A stretch of DNA of 64,000 bases from Metellina segmentata (GCA_947359465.1 OX375875.1:61133981-61197980), one strand, 5' to 3'; counted from the stretch's first letter, positions 1 through 11,539 are shown. Numbers and translations: made by a program. The notes: generated from the letters alone by a model not told the origin.

Positions 1-1051
1 TTCAAAAAATTTTAGGGATCGAGGGGATCCTAAAATAATAGGGAGCCCTATGACTTGACGCCCCTAGATAGCATTTTGAGATGGAGAATACGTTTAGATA
101 AGTCCTTGCTTAAGTAAACAAGGGCATCACAATCCATAGGTATCTCAGTGAGCTGCCCTCCTTTTCGTTTTACCCTCGTTTGCCCTTCTGCCTCCTTTTT
201 CACTCCCTCGCCTTAGCAGCTATTTGTTGTTTCATTTTATAATCTTGGGTCTGTAACGGCGTGTCCTCTGTTTAGGATCTCACGCCATTAGATCCGAAAT
301 TCAATCCATCTAGATAAGTGGGTTGATATTGAGGTCCGCTTCGAAAAGCTCTTTCTTTGCACACGGAATTCGTTAAAGATTCACCAAAAGTTCGTTTAAT
401 TTATGGAAATAACTTGATGATGTTTTTTAATAGTGGTATAGTTCCACGCGTTTTGAAATACTGCTGTTCACCACATTTTGGGATCAATTCCCTATGAGCC
501 CCAAAAGACAAAACATTAATATCAGCCAAGTAAGATTCATTACTTATCAACTATATTTCAACCCTTGAATTTATTTCTTTATTTAATTTTGAAAGCCGAT
601 TCCTCGAAGCGCAATACTATTTTAATAAGGCTTCATTTGATGTCAACAAGTTAAGAAAAAGTTGAGCGTTTGCAGCGTACACTATGTGGAAATAGCAAAT
701 CGATTTTGGAATTAAATTGAGGCATCGTGGGCAAAATACATTAGTAACATTGCAGTAATCAGTGGATGTCGCAAGAGCGCAATATTATCCAGGAAGAACC
801 TGCACCGTAACAATAACTGTTTCATTCTTATGTCGCATTATTATACTTTCTAAGCTTAAAGCTTATCGCTTTAACTATCAGCTGCGATAAAAGTCACATC
901 TCTATCTAGCTAAAAATGTTCCTGGTGCAAATATAAGCAACAATTCAGAACATACAATAGACAAATTGGTCCATAATGTCGAAAATTACAAAAAAAAAAT
1001 GTAATCGCATTTTCCCAAAATATTAATTTTTAATGTTTTTTTTTTCTTTAC

Positions 1052-1103
<52 letters not shown>

Positions 1104-1990
1104 AAAGACACAATCACTAAATTACACCACGTTAATTATTAAAAAAAGCTTCTAATTAAGAAAAACATTCGATACTACCTTTTCAATCTAGAGGTACCAC
1201 AGTAATTTGAAATTTGTAGCAAATTGACAAAATGTCTATTCTTGTCGATCTCTCAGATTCAGCAGTAGTGACGATTATATAAATATTTTCCAACTTTTCC
1301 AGAGAGACCTTTATTTGGAGAATGCAACAATACAAAAACTTTAAATTCGTGACCTAACTTTTTAAATTAGAGTAATCAAATGAGGTAAGGAAATTAGAGT
1401 AATTCAAAGAATTGTACATTTGTGTAACCTTGAACAATTAACGTCGATAAACAACAAAATATATATTTCTAAAATCTTATATTTTGCAATTGCTCATTAC
1501 CATTGTGACCCATATAAAAACGGATCATCATTAAAATCGGTGATATGCCAGCTGCATCAGATTTGGTCATTTTCCATGCAATATTCCCGCTTCGTACTAC
1601 CCCCAACTTTCCAAACACGACAAGAATTCATATGTGACTATGCTCCTTTTTATGCACTACGAACACAAATCGAAAATATCCACTTTGTGAAAACCATTTG
1701 TTTTTATTTCGGTGACATCAAATGGTGTAAACGAAGAGTTTACTAGTTTATAAACACTTAATAAAGATCCTTTCACTTTTAAAGTCAAAGTGCAGTCAAT
1801 ATCAATTGACGAAACGGCGTTGGAATTGCTTTTTATGACAGGAGCCTACAATTTCTATCCTCCGTAGTCTCTCCAAAATCCGAAACGCGCGTTATAAAAT
1901 CCATCATCCTTTCAACCCGCATAGGTACGACCTTTAATCTCGAAATCCCAACCGCATCAACAGCTTACACACAATTCGTAAGCGATATTT
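1..1990. other. AT-rich unique DNA, no gene recognised
   Basis: No recognisable coding exon, transposase or SINE is visible. The only longer open frame (about 1420-1746, plus strand) has biased composition and resembles no family I know. A GA microsatellite lies inside this stretch. Confidence 0.6.
1054..1098. repeat. (GA)n microsatellite
   Basis: About 22 uninterrupted GA dinucleotides, preceded by a T-rich run. Simple repeat, likely length-polymorphic. Confidence 0.98.
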
Positions 1991-2510
1991 CATTCATTTG
2001 TAAACGCACCCCGGGTTGATCCTCCGCCGTTACGAAACGCGTCTGGCTCAAGTGCCGCTCTCACACTCCCGATCCCAAAAACGGGAGAGAACAGGAAAAA
2101 AAAAAGGAAACAACCCCCAAATCCTCGCTTTCCGTTTCTTTCCAAAGGAAAGCTTTCGTTCCATACGGCAAGACCCCACGAAGGACATCATTTACTCTTC
2201 CTGGAATTATCCTAATCCCGCCGACCTCGATTTCCAGGATCGATCCCGTTTTGCCATTCCACCCCTTTATTGCCGCCCTTTCATATTCAGATTCGGCCGG
2301 CTGACCTCCGCTGGCGGCGCCCCGGGTTTTGCTGGGGCGTTATTAGAATCATTATTAAGACTTTTCCCTCTGTTCCTCCAGCCATTATTGAGTTCGGCGG
2401 GGAACACACAAGAATGTAAAATCGATTAGAAGTAAAATTGTTCCCAGCGAAGAATATTAAAGGCGGCTATTGCGGATCGCTGGGTGAGGAGTTAATCGCT
2501 TCAAGGAGCA
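1990..2510. other. GC-rich patch of unknown role
   Basis: This block is clearly richer in G+C and CpG than its surroundings (cccggg, ggcggcgcc, ggccggc motifs). It holds a 137-codon frame on the plus strand (2016-2429) with no recognisable domain and low-complexity stretches. It could be a regulatory island, a first exon or an old element. The long frame is partly explained by GC content, so I do not call a gene. Confidence 0.4.
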
Positions 2511-2933
2511 TCCTCGGATTTGGTTGGTGAATTTTTTTTATGCACTAATAATGCCGACTTTCGCTTTTAATTAAGAGTGTCCGGCACCAAAAAATTCGAA
2601 AAAATAATTTTTGAGATTTTTACTGTTTATGAAACTTGTCGTCCTCCTTATAACGATACCTCATTTGTAGAAATCTGTTAATTGGAAATATTTTTAAATA
2701 TTTTTTTTAAGTAGATGCACACTATTACCGCGAAGTACGTCCTTATGAAGTTTAAAGCCCTATTTCTCAGAACAAACTTTTTTCATGTTTTGGGGCAAAT
2801 ACCGCACTTTTTATGGTTGTTTATGAAGCACTATTAAAGACTTTCACACGAGGTATAAGATATAAAATGCACTTTTTTTAAAATACTTTATCTAAAATAT
2901 TTCAATTGTTTTTGTCATTTTTTAAAAAAATTC

Positions 2934-2947
2934 ATAATTTTGTGAAT
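2934..2947. repeat. Left TSD of chimeric SINE
   Basis: ataattttgtgaat, repeated exactly at 3221-3234. Confidence 0.9.
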
Positions 2948-3220
2948 GCCGACCAACCGGTATAGTGGTTAAGGTGTTAGCCTCTAGATCGGAAGGTCCC
3001 CGGTTCGAATTCGGGTTCGGGCATGGATGTTTGTAAGCGTATACCAGCTCAGGTGTTGCTTCGTCATCTGAACATGATTCACAATTACGAAGTATAAAAT
3101 TGTTAGGGGCAATGATGGTCCTCCCACTGGGTGCTCCTTCACAAGTGGCCATCACTTCCGGCCTTGTAGTGGCCAATGACTTAGGTCAAATGTGCCCGCC
3201 ATTAGAAAAAAAAAATAATA
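2948..3220 (+). mobile_element. Chimeric SINE: SINE1 tRNA-like head, foreign 3' half, A-rich tail
   Basis: The first ~70 bp are a good SINE1 head, with an A-box-like segment (tagtggttaaggtgtta) and a B-box-like ggttcgaattc. The SINE1 body is then internally deleted and fades out near 3090. The remaining ~115 bp match no other SINE1 copy here and end in an A-rich/AAT tail. A perfect 14-bp TSD, ataattttgtgaat, flanks the whole unit (2934-2947 and 3221-3234), so head, foreign half and tail were inserted together. This suggests template switching or a distinct SINE family. It is probably a recent insertion because the TSD is perfect. Confidence 0.8.
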
Positions 3221-3654
3221 ATAATTTTGTGAATACTTAAAAAAAATTTTGAATCCGAGTTAAAATCTTTAAAAGTGTTTAAATATTACGCTGTAAAAAT
3301 TTCGGAATAATACAGTATATGAATAAATGAGATGCCCCCAAAGTTTGTGAATTTAACAAGGATGCCTATGGAGGTGCTGGACCCAATTAAAGGAATTCTA
3401 GAAACAAATTGAAGTGAGTGAACGGGTGTGGTTCGTTACGAGAGAACTCGGCATTTGGATCTAGGTAAGCATAATTTTCTCAAAAACAAAATTCGGTGTG
3501 GTTTCCTAAACTGCAGCGGATCCAGATGCTACAAGATATTGCCAACATTTGACCTTTCCTACTTCTCAGTCATAGCGTAATGGTCAGATCGAGACGGGAT
3601 TGGAAATTAGCAAAAGTAAACTTCGTTACGGGTCGAAAAAAATATTCGTTACGG

Positions 3655-3875
3655 TTCGCCAAAAAGGTCTCGCCAATTTTTTAGAATGACTAGATATATC
3701 GTCGAAAAGATCTGGCTAATTTTGAGAAGGACTAGATGTCTCGTTAAAAAGATTTTTGCCAATTTTGAGAATGACTAGACACTTTGCCAAAAAGATCTGG
3801 TCAATTTTGAGAATGATTAGAGATCTCAACGAAAAGATCTGGCTTATTTTGAGAATGACTAGAAATCTCGTCGTC
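3655..3875. repeat. Diverged ~44-bp tandem repeat, about 5 copies
   Basis: The unit is roughly aaaagatctggccaatttt followed by gagaatgactagatatctcgtcg. Copies differ by substitutions and small indels, and the array fades into related sequence on the left (ggttcgccaaaaaggtctcg). No coding potential. Fragments with the same gagatatatcgtcca / aagat motif occur near 36840 and 52190. Confidence 0.8.
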
Positions 3876-4290
3876 CGAATACTGCAGATTTTTTGACTAT
3901 AATGACTATCAAAATATCGTCAGTTTTTTTCTAAGGAGGATACATTTACATCGAACCAACGTCAGAAGTATTAGTTAAACTCTCTCAGCTGTATGGAAGA
4001 AAATATATGTGGTTCGTTACCACGCCGAATAGAAATAAATATTGGGTAACAGATTTCAGATAAGGACATAAATATACTTGGCATTTTCCACTTCACAAAT
4101 ATCTAACTGAAACGTCAAGAGCAAATCAGGTAATCAGGGGACAACTCATCAAATAAATAAGTAATTGGAGGCTTGGTTTGGTTGTAGTTCTATGGTCATT
4201 TGTAATCGACATGAGGACTAATCACTACGAAATATTATTCTAACTAAACGAAATAAAATTCATTACTATGACACGGTTTCTTGTTAGTTC

Positions 4291-4495
4291 GAGCCGTTGT
4301 GGTTCAGTGGGTATAACTACTGCGCTTGCAACCTGCGAGTTGTAGGCGGTGCCAAGTTTGACTCCACCCTGGGCGCGTTTCTCTCTCTTGCGTCATTGAG
4401 CATGTATATCATATGTATACTCGACCTTGTCTTGTGTCTGGAGCAGCATGTCCAAATATGACTCGAGCGAAATAAAACCCCAAAAGCAAGCAATC
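4291..4495 (+). mobile_element. SINE2, near full length
   Basis: tRNA-like head with gtggttcagtgggtataact (A-box side), an anticodon-arm-like region around gcaacctgcgagttgtaggc, and a degraded B box. The body includes the conserved ctgtatgtcc-type segment and ccaaatatg. The 3' end reads aataaaaccccaaaag, the counterpart of the ttttatgg ends of minus-strand copies. Non-coding, presumably a Pol III transcript retroposed by a LINE. Confidence 0.75.
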
Positions 4496-4620
4496 GATGC
4501 TACAAGAATAAAATTATAGAAGCTAATCGACATATTAAAGATAACAGCTACAGATGCTCAAGAAAGAGAAGCTTTAATATCGTTTCCCGTGGAATACGCT
4601 TTGCTGTTCATAATTACACT

Positions 4621-4943
4621 GAGCCGTCGGTGGTTAAGGTGTTCGCCTAGAGATCGGAAGGATCTTGGTTCGAATCCGTATCCGCGTATTAATGTTTGTA
4701 AGTGCATGGTGTAGAGGCGGATGGTGCCCCTTGAATCTGTAGTGACCGAAAGTCGTCATGTTGGGTTGGTGAGGAAGCTTGGAGAGTGGGGTGCTAGCTC
4801 AAATGTTGTCTAGACATCTGACCGTGGTTCAAAATTACGTGGTGTTGTCCTTGGATCTTTCCATTAAGGGACTGATCCTGGACCGTCGTCAATAGCCCGC
4901 TGTGTTGCTCTAGTACGACGTTAATTAAAAATTACCCAATTAC
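4621..4943 (+). mobile_element. SINE1 with perfect 12-bp TSD (inferred 3'-transduction source)
   Basis: The 5' tRNA head is diverged (gagccgtcggtggttaagg) and the body is complete. The exact TSD cataattacact lies at 4609-4620 and 4944-4955. The unique DNA just beyond the right TSD (4956-4987, gtatgctatctacaatcg and on) recurs, together with the TSD sequence, at the 3' end of the SINE1 at 28852. This locus is therefore the likely donor. Body variants (agaggcggatggtgcccctt, gtgctagctca) are shared by the two copies and absent from others here. Confidence 0.85.
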
Positions 4944-5045
4944 CATAATTACACTGTATGCTATCTACAATCGTAAAAACTTAAGACATTCCATGGTAGT
5001 CGACAAGGATTTGTTGATTGTAGAAAGCGTTGTTTTGAAGAAGTG

Positions 5046-5363
5046 ATCGATCAACCGGTCTGGTGGTTAAGGTGTTACCTTTTAGATCGGAAACTTCCTG
5101 GTTCGAATCCGGGTCAGTGCATTTATATTTATAAGCGTAAGGAGAAGAGGCGGCTGGTGCACCTTTAATCTGTCGTGGCCGAAAGTCCTCACATTGTGTT
5201 GGTGTGGAAGCTTGGAGAATGGGTGCCAGCTCAGGTGTTGCCTCGTCATCTGACCATGGTTCAAAAGTACATGGTGTTGTCTTCAGATCTTTACAGTCGC
5301 AGGAGAGACCGTTGTGATGCTATAGTACGACGTTTTTTAAAATTGCCTATAAAAGTACCTACC
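5046..5363 (+). mobile_element. SINE1, diverged full-length copy
   Basis: Begins gatcaaccggtctggtggtta and carries the B-box-like ggttcgaatccgggtc. It has the standard body (gtcgtggccgaaagtcctca) and an altered, deleted 3' end with acgacgttttttaaaattg. Short open frames inside it are incidental. Confidence 0.85.
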
Positions 5364-5396
5364 TGAAGCAGTGGTACACTGATGAGATCCCAATTT

Positions 5397-5512
5397 GCAG
5401 AATTACGTGGGTTGACCTCCGATCTTTCCCTTCGGTATGGATCCCGGACCGTCTCCAATAGCCCGTTGTGTTGCTCCAGTGTGGTGTTAATTAACAACAT
5501 ACTACCCAATTT
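5397..5512 (+). mobile_element. SINE1 3' fragment
   Basis: Matches only the last third of the family (aattacgtgg, gatctttccct, ggaccgtctccaatagccc). It starts abruptly, as expected for 5' truncation at insertion. Confidence 0.8.
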
Positions 5513-5519
5513 ACAGGAC

Positions 5520-5940
5520 ATGCACAATTCATTAACACTTTAAAAGTTAAGAATTGATTACTCGAGTTTTTTACTTAATTTTGCAAACCATTCTATAACT
5601 ATGGTTTAGCTCTAAAAAATTTGTAGACTAAGTATAATTTCTGAAAAACGATGAGTTGTGTAACTAAAAAAATCTATTTATATCCAGAAATTTTCACGTA
5701 TGCAGCATTTTCGTTTCCAAAGGAACTATACAGAAACACAACACATATGTGAACTGTGTCTTTTATCAAAAAGTAAAGATAACTTTTTCTAGTTCACCGC
5801 GACAAGGGCATTAAAGGAAACACCGTTGTTTTATCTCTGAAATCGTATATTTTAGGATTTACTGAGTCATATCAGTAGCAGGTCGTAAGTAAACCAACAT
5901 TTCCCTATTTCTAAGTTTAAGATTTCATCTGCAATAAACA
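5520..5940. other. AT-rich interval, nothing recognised
   Basis: No repeat family, exon or RNA gene that I can support. Confidence 0.6.
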
Positions 5941-5943
5941 TCC

Positions 5944-6283
5944 CGAGTTGGTTTGTTGGGTCTTATGGCGCAATGGCCATATTTGTTCCAGCTGCACCCA
6001 AACATCAAGTAAATGAACATACACAAAAAATAAAGCTTTACTGACACAGAATAGAGGTAGGTAGGTAGATAAATTTACATCGTACAGGAGCAACACGGCG
6101 AGCGATTGGGACGACCCGTGATCAATACCCAAGGGAAAGATGCGAACGCACCTCGTAATGTTATATCACGGTCAGATGACGAGATACAGAAGAGAGAAAT
6201 ACACCCAGGGAGGAATAAAACCTGCACCGATAACAATTCGCAGGTTGCTAGCGAAGTGGGCAAACTAACTGAGGATCGGAGAT
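5944..6283 (-). mobile_element. SINE2 split by a SINE1 fragment
   Basis: The SINE2 3' half (minus strand, ttatggcgcaatggccatat and on) runs to about 6055. Its 5' half, including the tRNA-like head with caattcgcaggttgctagcg, resumes at about 6181. The intervening 6056-6180 is a minus-strand SINE1 3' fragment. Short similar sequences acagaatag and acagaagag at the two junctions look like a degraded TSD. A parallel nest lies at 14.9-15.4 kb. Confidence 0.8.
6056..6180 (-). mobile_element. SINE1 3' fragment nested in SINE2
   Basis: Begins with a ggtaggtag tail, then acatcgtacaggagcaacac, and ends at ggtcagatgacgag, inside the family body. The 5' part of SINE1 is missing, so this is a 5'-truncated insertion. 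Confidence 0.75.
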
Positions 6284-6359
6284 CACCCCAGAGAAGAGTA
6301 TATGGCGGGTTTTCCATTCAACTCGTTACCACCGTCCCAGCCTAAGCCATTCGGTGTAT

Positions 6360-6555
6360 TGCCACGTAATTTTGAAAGAGGGTCAGATGACGAGGCAGCA
6401 TCTGTGAGTTGGCATCCCACTCTCCAAACTTCCACACCAACCCAAAGTGAGGACTTTCGGCCACGACATATGTAAGGTGAACCAGCCGTCTCTACACCAT
6501 ACGCTTGCAAACATCCATGCCCTGACCCGGATTCAAACCAGGAACCTTCCAATCA
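6360..6555 (-). mobile_element. SINE1, partial
   Basis: Minus-strand copy from the gtcagatgacgaggc body segment to the tRNA-like head (ctgacccggattcaaaccag). The 3' terminal third and the outermost head are missing or diverged. Confidence 0.85.
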
Positions 6556-6784
6556 CACCTTGGTCCATATGAATGAAGTAATTTGAATATCAGCTATTTA
6601 GAGGAGAAATTTGTAGTAAGAATACACAATTGGCAATTGCTTTTTTTTTATCTGAGAGAACGTTTATACTATCTTAGGACAAATAGGTTTAGTTTGTCGC
6701 TCTACAGTCACCTTTTGCAGCATGAGGGATAAAAAGACTGGGATCTACAACTTAAAAGTGGATTCTAAAACACTACAAACATCA

Positions 6785-6852
6785 TTGTCCAAACCGGGAT
6801 TTAAACCCACAACCAGAGCGTTAAATCATTCGGCTACCTGGGCAGCAATAAA
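6785..6852 (-). mobile_element. tRNA-like SINE head, family uncertain
   Basis: Read on the minus strand it has a D-arm-like tagccgaatgatttaacgc and a B-box-like gggtttaaatcccgg. There is no SINE1 body after it. A diverged SINE head is likelier than a functional tRNA because the acceptor stem does not close by eye. Confidence 0.45.
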
Positions 6853-7157
6853 TAGCACCCACACTTAGATGAGATTTGTATTTTATAGTTTTTCTCGTTT
6901 AAACATTTTTTAGTGAAGGATTGAGATTTCACGGAGGGTTTTCCTGCATATTTAAAAAGTATTTTCGGTCTTTTTGTCTTTTCCTTATGTTTACTAAAAA
7001 ATTAATTTACCTGTTCGTTTTAAATTGTTATACTCAAAATCAGGATTGCCAGGTGACCACAGTAAAAAATAATCAGTAGTAGCTCGGTGGCAACTTGGAT
7101 CAAATCACTGTTTAGTCAATCCAGGAACAGTATCGACAGTAACTTTTAAAATTGATC

Positions 7158-7400
7158 GAAGGGTAGGTAGTAAATTAACGTCACACTGGAATAACACAAC
7201 GGGCTATTGGCGATGTTCCGGAATGAATCTTGAAGGGAAATTCAAGGACGCCTTGTAATTAATTTGGAAACAAGGTCAGAAAAGATCAAAACTAGAGAGG
7301 GCACCCCACTCTCCAAACTTCCCGACCATTCCAACGAGAGGACATTTGAGGCCATGACAAATTTAATGTGCACCAGGCCGCCTCCGTGTACCAACACACC
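7158..7400 (-). mobile_element. SINE1, old diverged copy
   Basis: Tail ggtaggtagtaaattaacgt at the left, then cgggctattggcgatgttcc, the conserved cccactctccaaacttcc and catgacaaatttaatgtgc. The tRNA head is lost. Confidence 0.8.
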
Positions 7401-10400
7401 TTTTTTTAATTTCCGATATGACTTTTTTCAGCTTTTCTAGATCAAAATGTGATTATTAGACTTATTAATATATTATATAGATATATAAAGATAGATATAC
7501 ACAAATTCTAACTTTTTTAAACAAAGAAAAAATGACCAAGTGGATATTTACATCCGCTTGGTCTTTTTTTCTTTGTATGGAAGTTAGATTTCTTCATGAA
7601 AAACAAATAAATATACCTTATTTATCATAATTTTTGTAATACGTTGCTACAACAATATATAACAAAAATGAGAGTATACTTCCCTGAAAAACTGATTAAA
7701 TACAAAGTGTAACAACTAATTACTAAATTGTTGAAAGTCAATATTTCTTGAAAATTAGGATTATTTCCCCATCATTTGCCCTTTCTTTGCCTTCGTGTGT
7801 TTTACTCTCTTGTAAGCTTTCGAGATAGTACACTAGTGATACCCCATTGGGTCGTGCGACTCTTGGCAGAAGTATAGCTTCCTTTACATGCTACATTACT
7901 TTTACATACATTTTAAATTCATATTAATAATTATATCTCTTAGAAGTCAGAATCTTGGAGTCCCTATGGCAACAGGACAAATGTGTTTCAAACGAAACCA
8001 TAATAAATCTTGACTGTCAGTCTTTTTATCGATTGCATATAATCTAGTTTTAAATCTTTTTTCAACCAATATTTAAAAGCATTCGCCACGCATTTTTTAT
8101 AATAGTTAAAAGGCTACGGCACCTTTATTTAATTGGAAAACACCACCCTTCATTAATATTCAAAAATAAACCACAGAATAAAAAAAAAGCATCCTTGATA
8201 ATATACATATAAGAGTATTCTTTTTCATGTATTTTTTGCTGTTGCAGAAATTTTTTTTCTGTCTGTGAACGGCATTTTAAGGCGCACAAAAAAGGAATCA
8301 TCTCTCCATCAGTAAACATCTATTTTCTTTGGAATCTTCGGAAGATAAAGGGATCGTGAAAGTAATGCATTAAAAAGTAAAGAAACAACCTAGACAGGTG
8401 GAGGGTAAGAAACGGGAGGCGCAAGGCCAACACACAGTGAAAGAGGATTTATAGTGGAGTTTTCCTAAGCCCTTTATAATCATATGTGGTAGAATAATCT
8501 GGGACTTAGAGGTAAAGCTCAAATTTTCAAAACAAAACACGACCGATTCCCAAAGTCGGGTCATTGGAAGGAAAATAAGTCAAACTTTGAATTTTAGTTT
8601 ACAATTCCAGAGCATTGAATTTCGTAAAATCGTACGAATGAATCTTAACAAAAAGCAAATTTCGGTTTTAGCAAAAAGCATTGAACTTACTTTAACATTG
8701 AGAGAGGTTTGACTGCATTCGTATTATCTGTAAAATGCTGGCAATATTCCAAGAGTGTGTGACCCCCTTTGTTAATTCTTTTATTGTAGTTGTACAAAAT
8801 TAAAAAAAATTGAAAACATCGTTTTTTTTTAATTATTATTATTTTTTCAGGAAATCTTATAACGAAAATGCTGAATTTTGAGTTCTCTTTTAACTTTTCA
8901 ACTAGCATATTTCGAAACAAACTGGTGTCAGACCTTTGAGGAGGTTAACACGCTTATATCCTATCTGCGACCAGCAGTGTTCCCTCAATGACTTCTAATA
9001 AGGTTTGACTTTCTTGACCAATAGCATTTTTACTAAGATTTTTTCAACCAATAGATATGCTTATTTAATCATTATGTATGTGCTGTGATGTTGATGGAAT
9101 ACAGCACTACTCGCAAATCCTGCCACCCTCGAAGAGTCACAAACCAACGAGGAAAACAAAAAAATTGTAACCCTACCGCTGACGAACCATTTGAAAAATT
9201 ACTGTTTCGATTCCAGTATTATTCTTAAATAAATCCAATACTGTTCGATCTTGAAGAGTAAGAGTAAGAGATAAGAGTAACTTCAGTGGTAGTATCCAGA
9301 AACGAAAGAATAAATAGGATGGAGATGCTCTTTAGAGCTTCGGAAGTTGTTCCAAAGTGATTCAGCTTTCGTTGCTTACGATTATTTTCTCTTACAATAA
9401 ACGTAGTTAAATTATTAAAAAAAACTATCAAGTTCAACGCGATGAACATATTCTCGTTCGCTATAGGGCCTCTGTCTAATTCCATTAGTCTTTGAGAAGC
9501 AAAATATGAACTTAGAGCAATAAACCAAATACATTTGTTAAGAGAGAAATGTAATTCGTTATTAAAGCATATATAAATGCTTTTGATGTTACACCACCCA
9601 TACTGCACCAATTTCCTCTGGATGAAAAGGGTTATACGTTTGTCGATGAATGTACGCCTTTTATTTGATTGATTGCAAAGCCCTCCATGCCTGCAAGAGA
9701 ACGAAATAACCGACCTGGGTAAAAATGGGTAGCAGAAAGTACCACATTGCTCTTTTCAGGCTTTTTGCAGAGAACACTTGAAATGAATGAAGATATAATT
9801 CTGCTACAAGCATTCCTGTGTGGTTTAAATGCAATGCAGCGGAGGCCTCGCCCGAGCTCATCACCTCCTGTCTTGCCTTCCCTCAGTCTATCGTATTCAC
9901 CATCATGAGTTGATACTTGAGGGCCTCAATTCTTGACTTAGTCCACTTGGTGTATTTTATGCAAATTAATATAAATAACAAAATAATCCTATAAAAATAA
10001 CTATTTTATTAGTGGGGCGTGTGCTTACAGTATTAATAGTCGTGACTTGGGCAGTATATCTTGCATATTGGTAAACATAGTGTACCATCCTTCCGGATTT
10101 GAAAAAAGACATCCCGGTCATGTTTGTCATTTTGTCCGGGTCTTTATGTTAGATGTAACCTTCAAGAAACAACCCACAGTGAGAAAATTCACCCGTTTCG
10201 AATGCTCTTTGAATGTAAAACAGCATTATTTGAAAGTACTGCATACCCTATCTTTGTTCGCAGAAATTCTCCGCCCATCCAAATTACTGCAGACGGCCAT
10301 AAAAATACGGTGTATGGTGATGTTAGTTTCAATGAGCAACAATATTACTTGTTCCAAAAACTGAAATATCTGCAAAAAAAAACTAGTGAAACCTGTTGTG

Positions 10401-11350
10401 ATTCTAAATTGTTGGAAGAGGAAAATGTCGAGGCATTTTTTAATCTTCAGACAATATAAAAATGGAAAACTGAGAACTTAGATAATCGCAATAATTTGAT
10501 TTATCTAGTCATGTTTTGGCTACACGAGAGCAAATTAGACCTTACGGATCGTCTTAAAATGGATTCAGTACTTTAAACATCCATGACCAGAGCCAAATGA
10601 GCCAACGCCAGAACACTCAATGATCGCACTACATTATAAGTGCCCCAGTTTGAACAAAAAATATAGCACTCCTACTTAAAAAAGTCCCAGTATGAAAGAG
10701 AGGAAAAGAAAAATATGGTAATTCAAGGTAGATAATAGCTACGGATTCAGAATCAAGCATTGATCTTTCCTAATATCGTTAGCATCACTTATATATTTAG
10801 TGTCGTTGAAAATATTTGACGGTCTTGATACCTTTCTATACTGAGAACTGTTTGTTCTTCCATAAACTGGTTCCCTTATTTAGAACTAGTCTCAACAAGA
10901 TGGAACCTTCTTAGTCTAGACCCTGTTTTAGTATCGATCCTTCCTTTCGATCCAATGATCGTGAATAGTAATTTAGGTAATTGAAACTATTCAACTTCGA
11001 AAGGCGTCTCTGCTGAGCCTTCTACTAATGGTATCCATGTGATTTGGAGAACTTTTACGACTTAGCAATTCAATGTTCGTATCTTGGAATGTTAAGAATA
11101 GTGTTTGCGCCTTCATGTTCCTTTTCATTCTGTTTATACTAGTTGAATCCTTGATACGGCAAACTTTCATCGTCTCATGCGTTTATCTTCCAACAAGGTA
11201 CTGTAACTGGCGGTGAGTTTCTAGTACTCTAAAACACTGCACCAGCAATTGCAGAATTTTGATGAACACTCTGTGTGTTAAATTTCGATAAACCCCGAAC
11301 AGAGATTGGACCGATACGTAGCATGTCTGATTTACATGAAAAGATAAAGA
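7400..11350. other. Mostly unique DNA without a recognised gene
   Basis: Long AT-rich stretch. Exceptions are a candidate exon at 8690-8778 (listed). A 128-codon minus frame at 9225-9611 is rich in hydrophobic residues but matches no family I recognise. Overlapping plus frames at 10047-10459 read as if frameshifted (HPFRMLFECKTALF in one frame) and may be a worn coding or transposon remnant. Confidence 0.5.
8690..8778 (-). CDS. Candidate internal exon fragment, weak
   Basis: On the minus strand an open frame ends ...VKPLSMLK directly at a canonical gtaagt donor (+ strand acttac at about 8685-8690). A possible acceptor (ttgtacaactacaataaaag) lies upstream. The frame is open and varied in composition (HTLLEYCQHFTDNTNAV), but I know no homologue. 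AT-rich DNA gives chance donors often, so treat it as a hypothesis. Confidence 0.2.
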
Positions 11351-11539
11351 AATTATCCTATTATATATACTACAGACTCTCCAACTGTTACGGAATTTCC
11401 GTAGTTGCTACGCAAATTAGGTAAAACCTACGAAGCTACGGTTGTATAGTGAAAAACTACGGATCTCGTCATCTGAAATTTTGTAGTCTGATATAGCTGA
11501 TGTAGCTTGGTATAAAATTTCCCAAATCAAGCATAGCAA

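Noticed and set aside
2016..2429. 137-residue protein gene
   Set aside because: No domain, and the low stop frequency is expected from the local GC richness. Kept only as a GC-rich patch.
3655..3875. CRISPR-like array
   Set aside because: The repeats are diverged and contiguous with no distinct spacers, and the sequence is eukaryotic. It is a minisatellite.
9225..9611. Possible membrane receptor fragment on the minus strand
   Set aside because: Hydrophobic composition is common in AT-rich random frames. About one frame of this length is expected by chance in a window of this size and composition.
10047..10459. Frameshifted gene with two overlapping plus frames
   Set aside because: The translations look protein-like in places, but I recognise no family and found no flanking element ends. 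Not enough for a gene or pseudogene call.
11360..11470. Repeated cta-cgga/tacgga motifs before the hAT relic as a terminal-repeat structure
   Set aside because: Several short similar words occur (ttacggaatttccgtag, gctacgg, aactacggat) but no consistent inverted terminus or 8-bp duplication could be defined.
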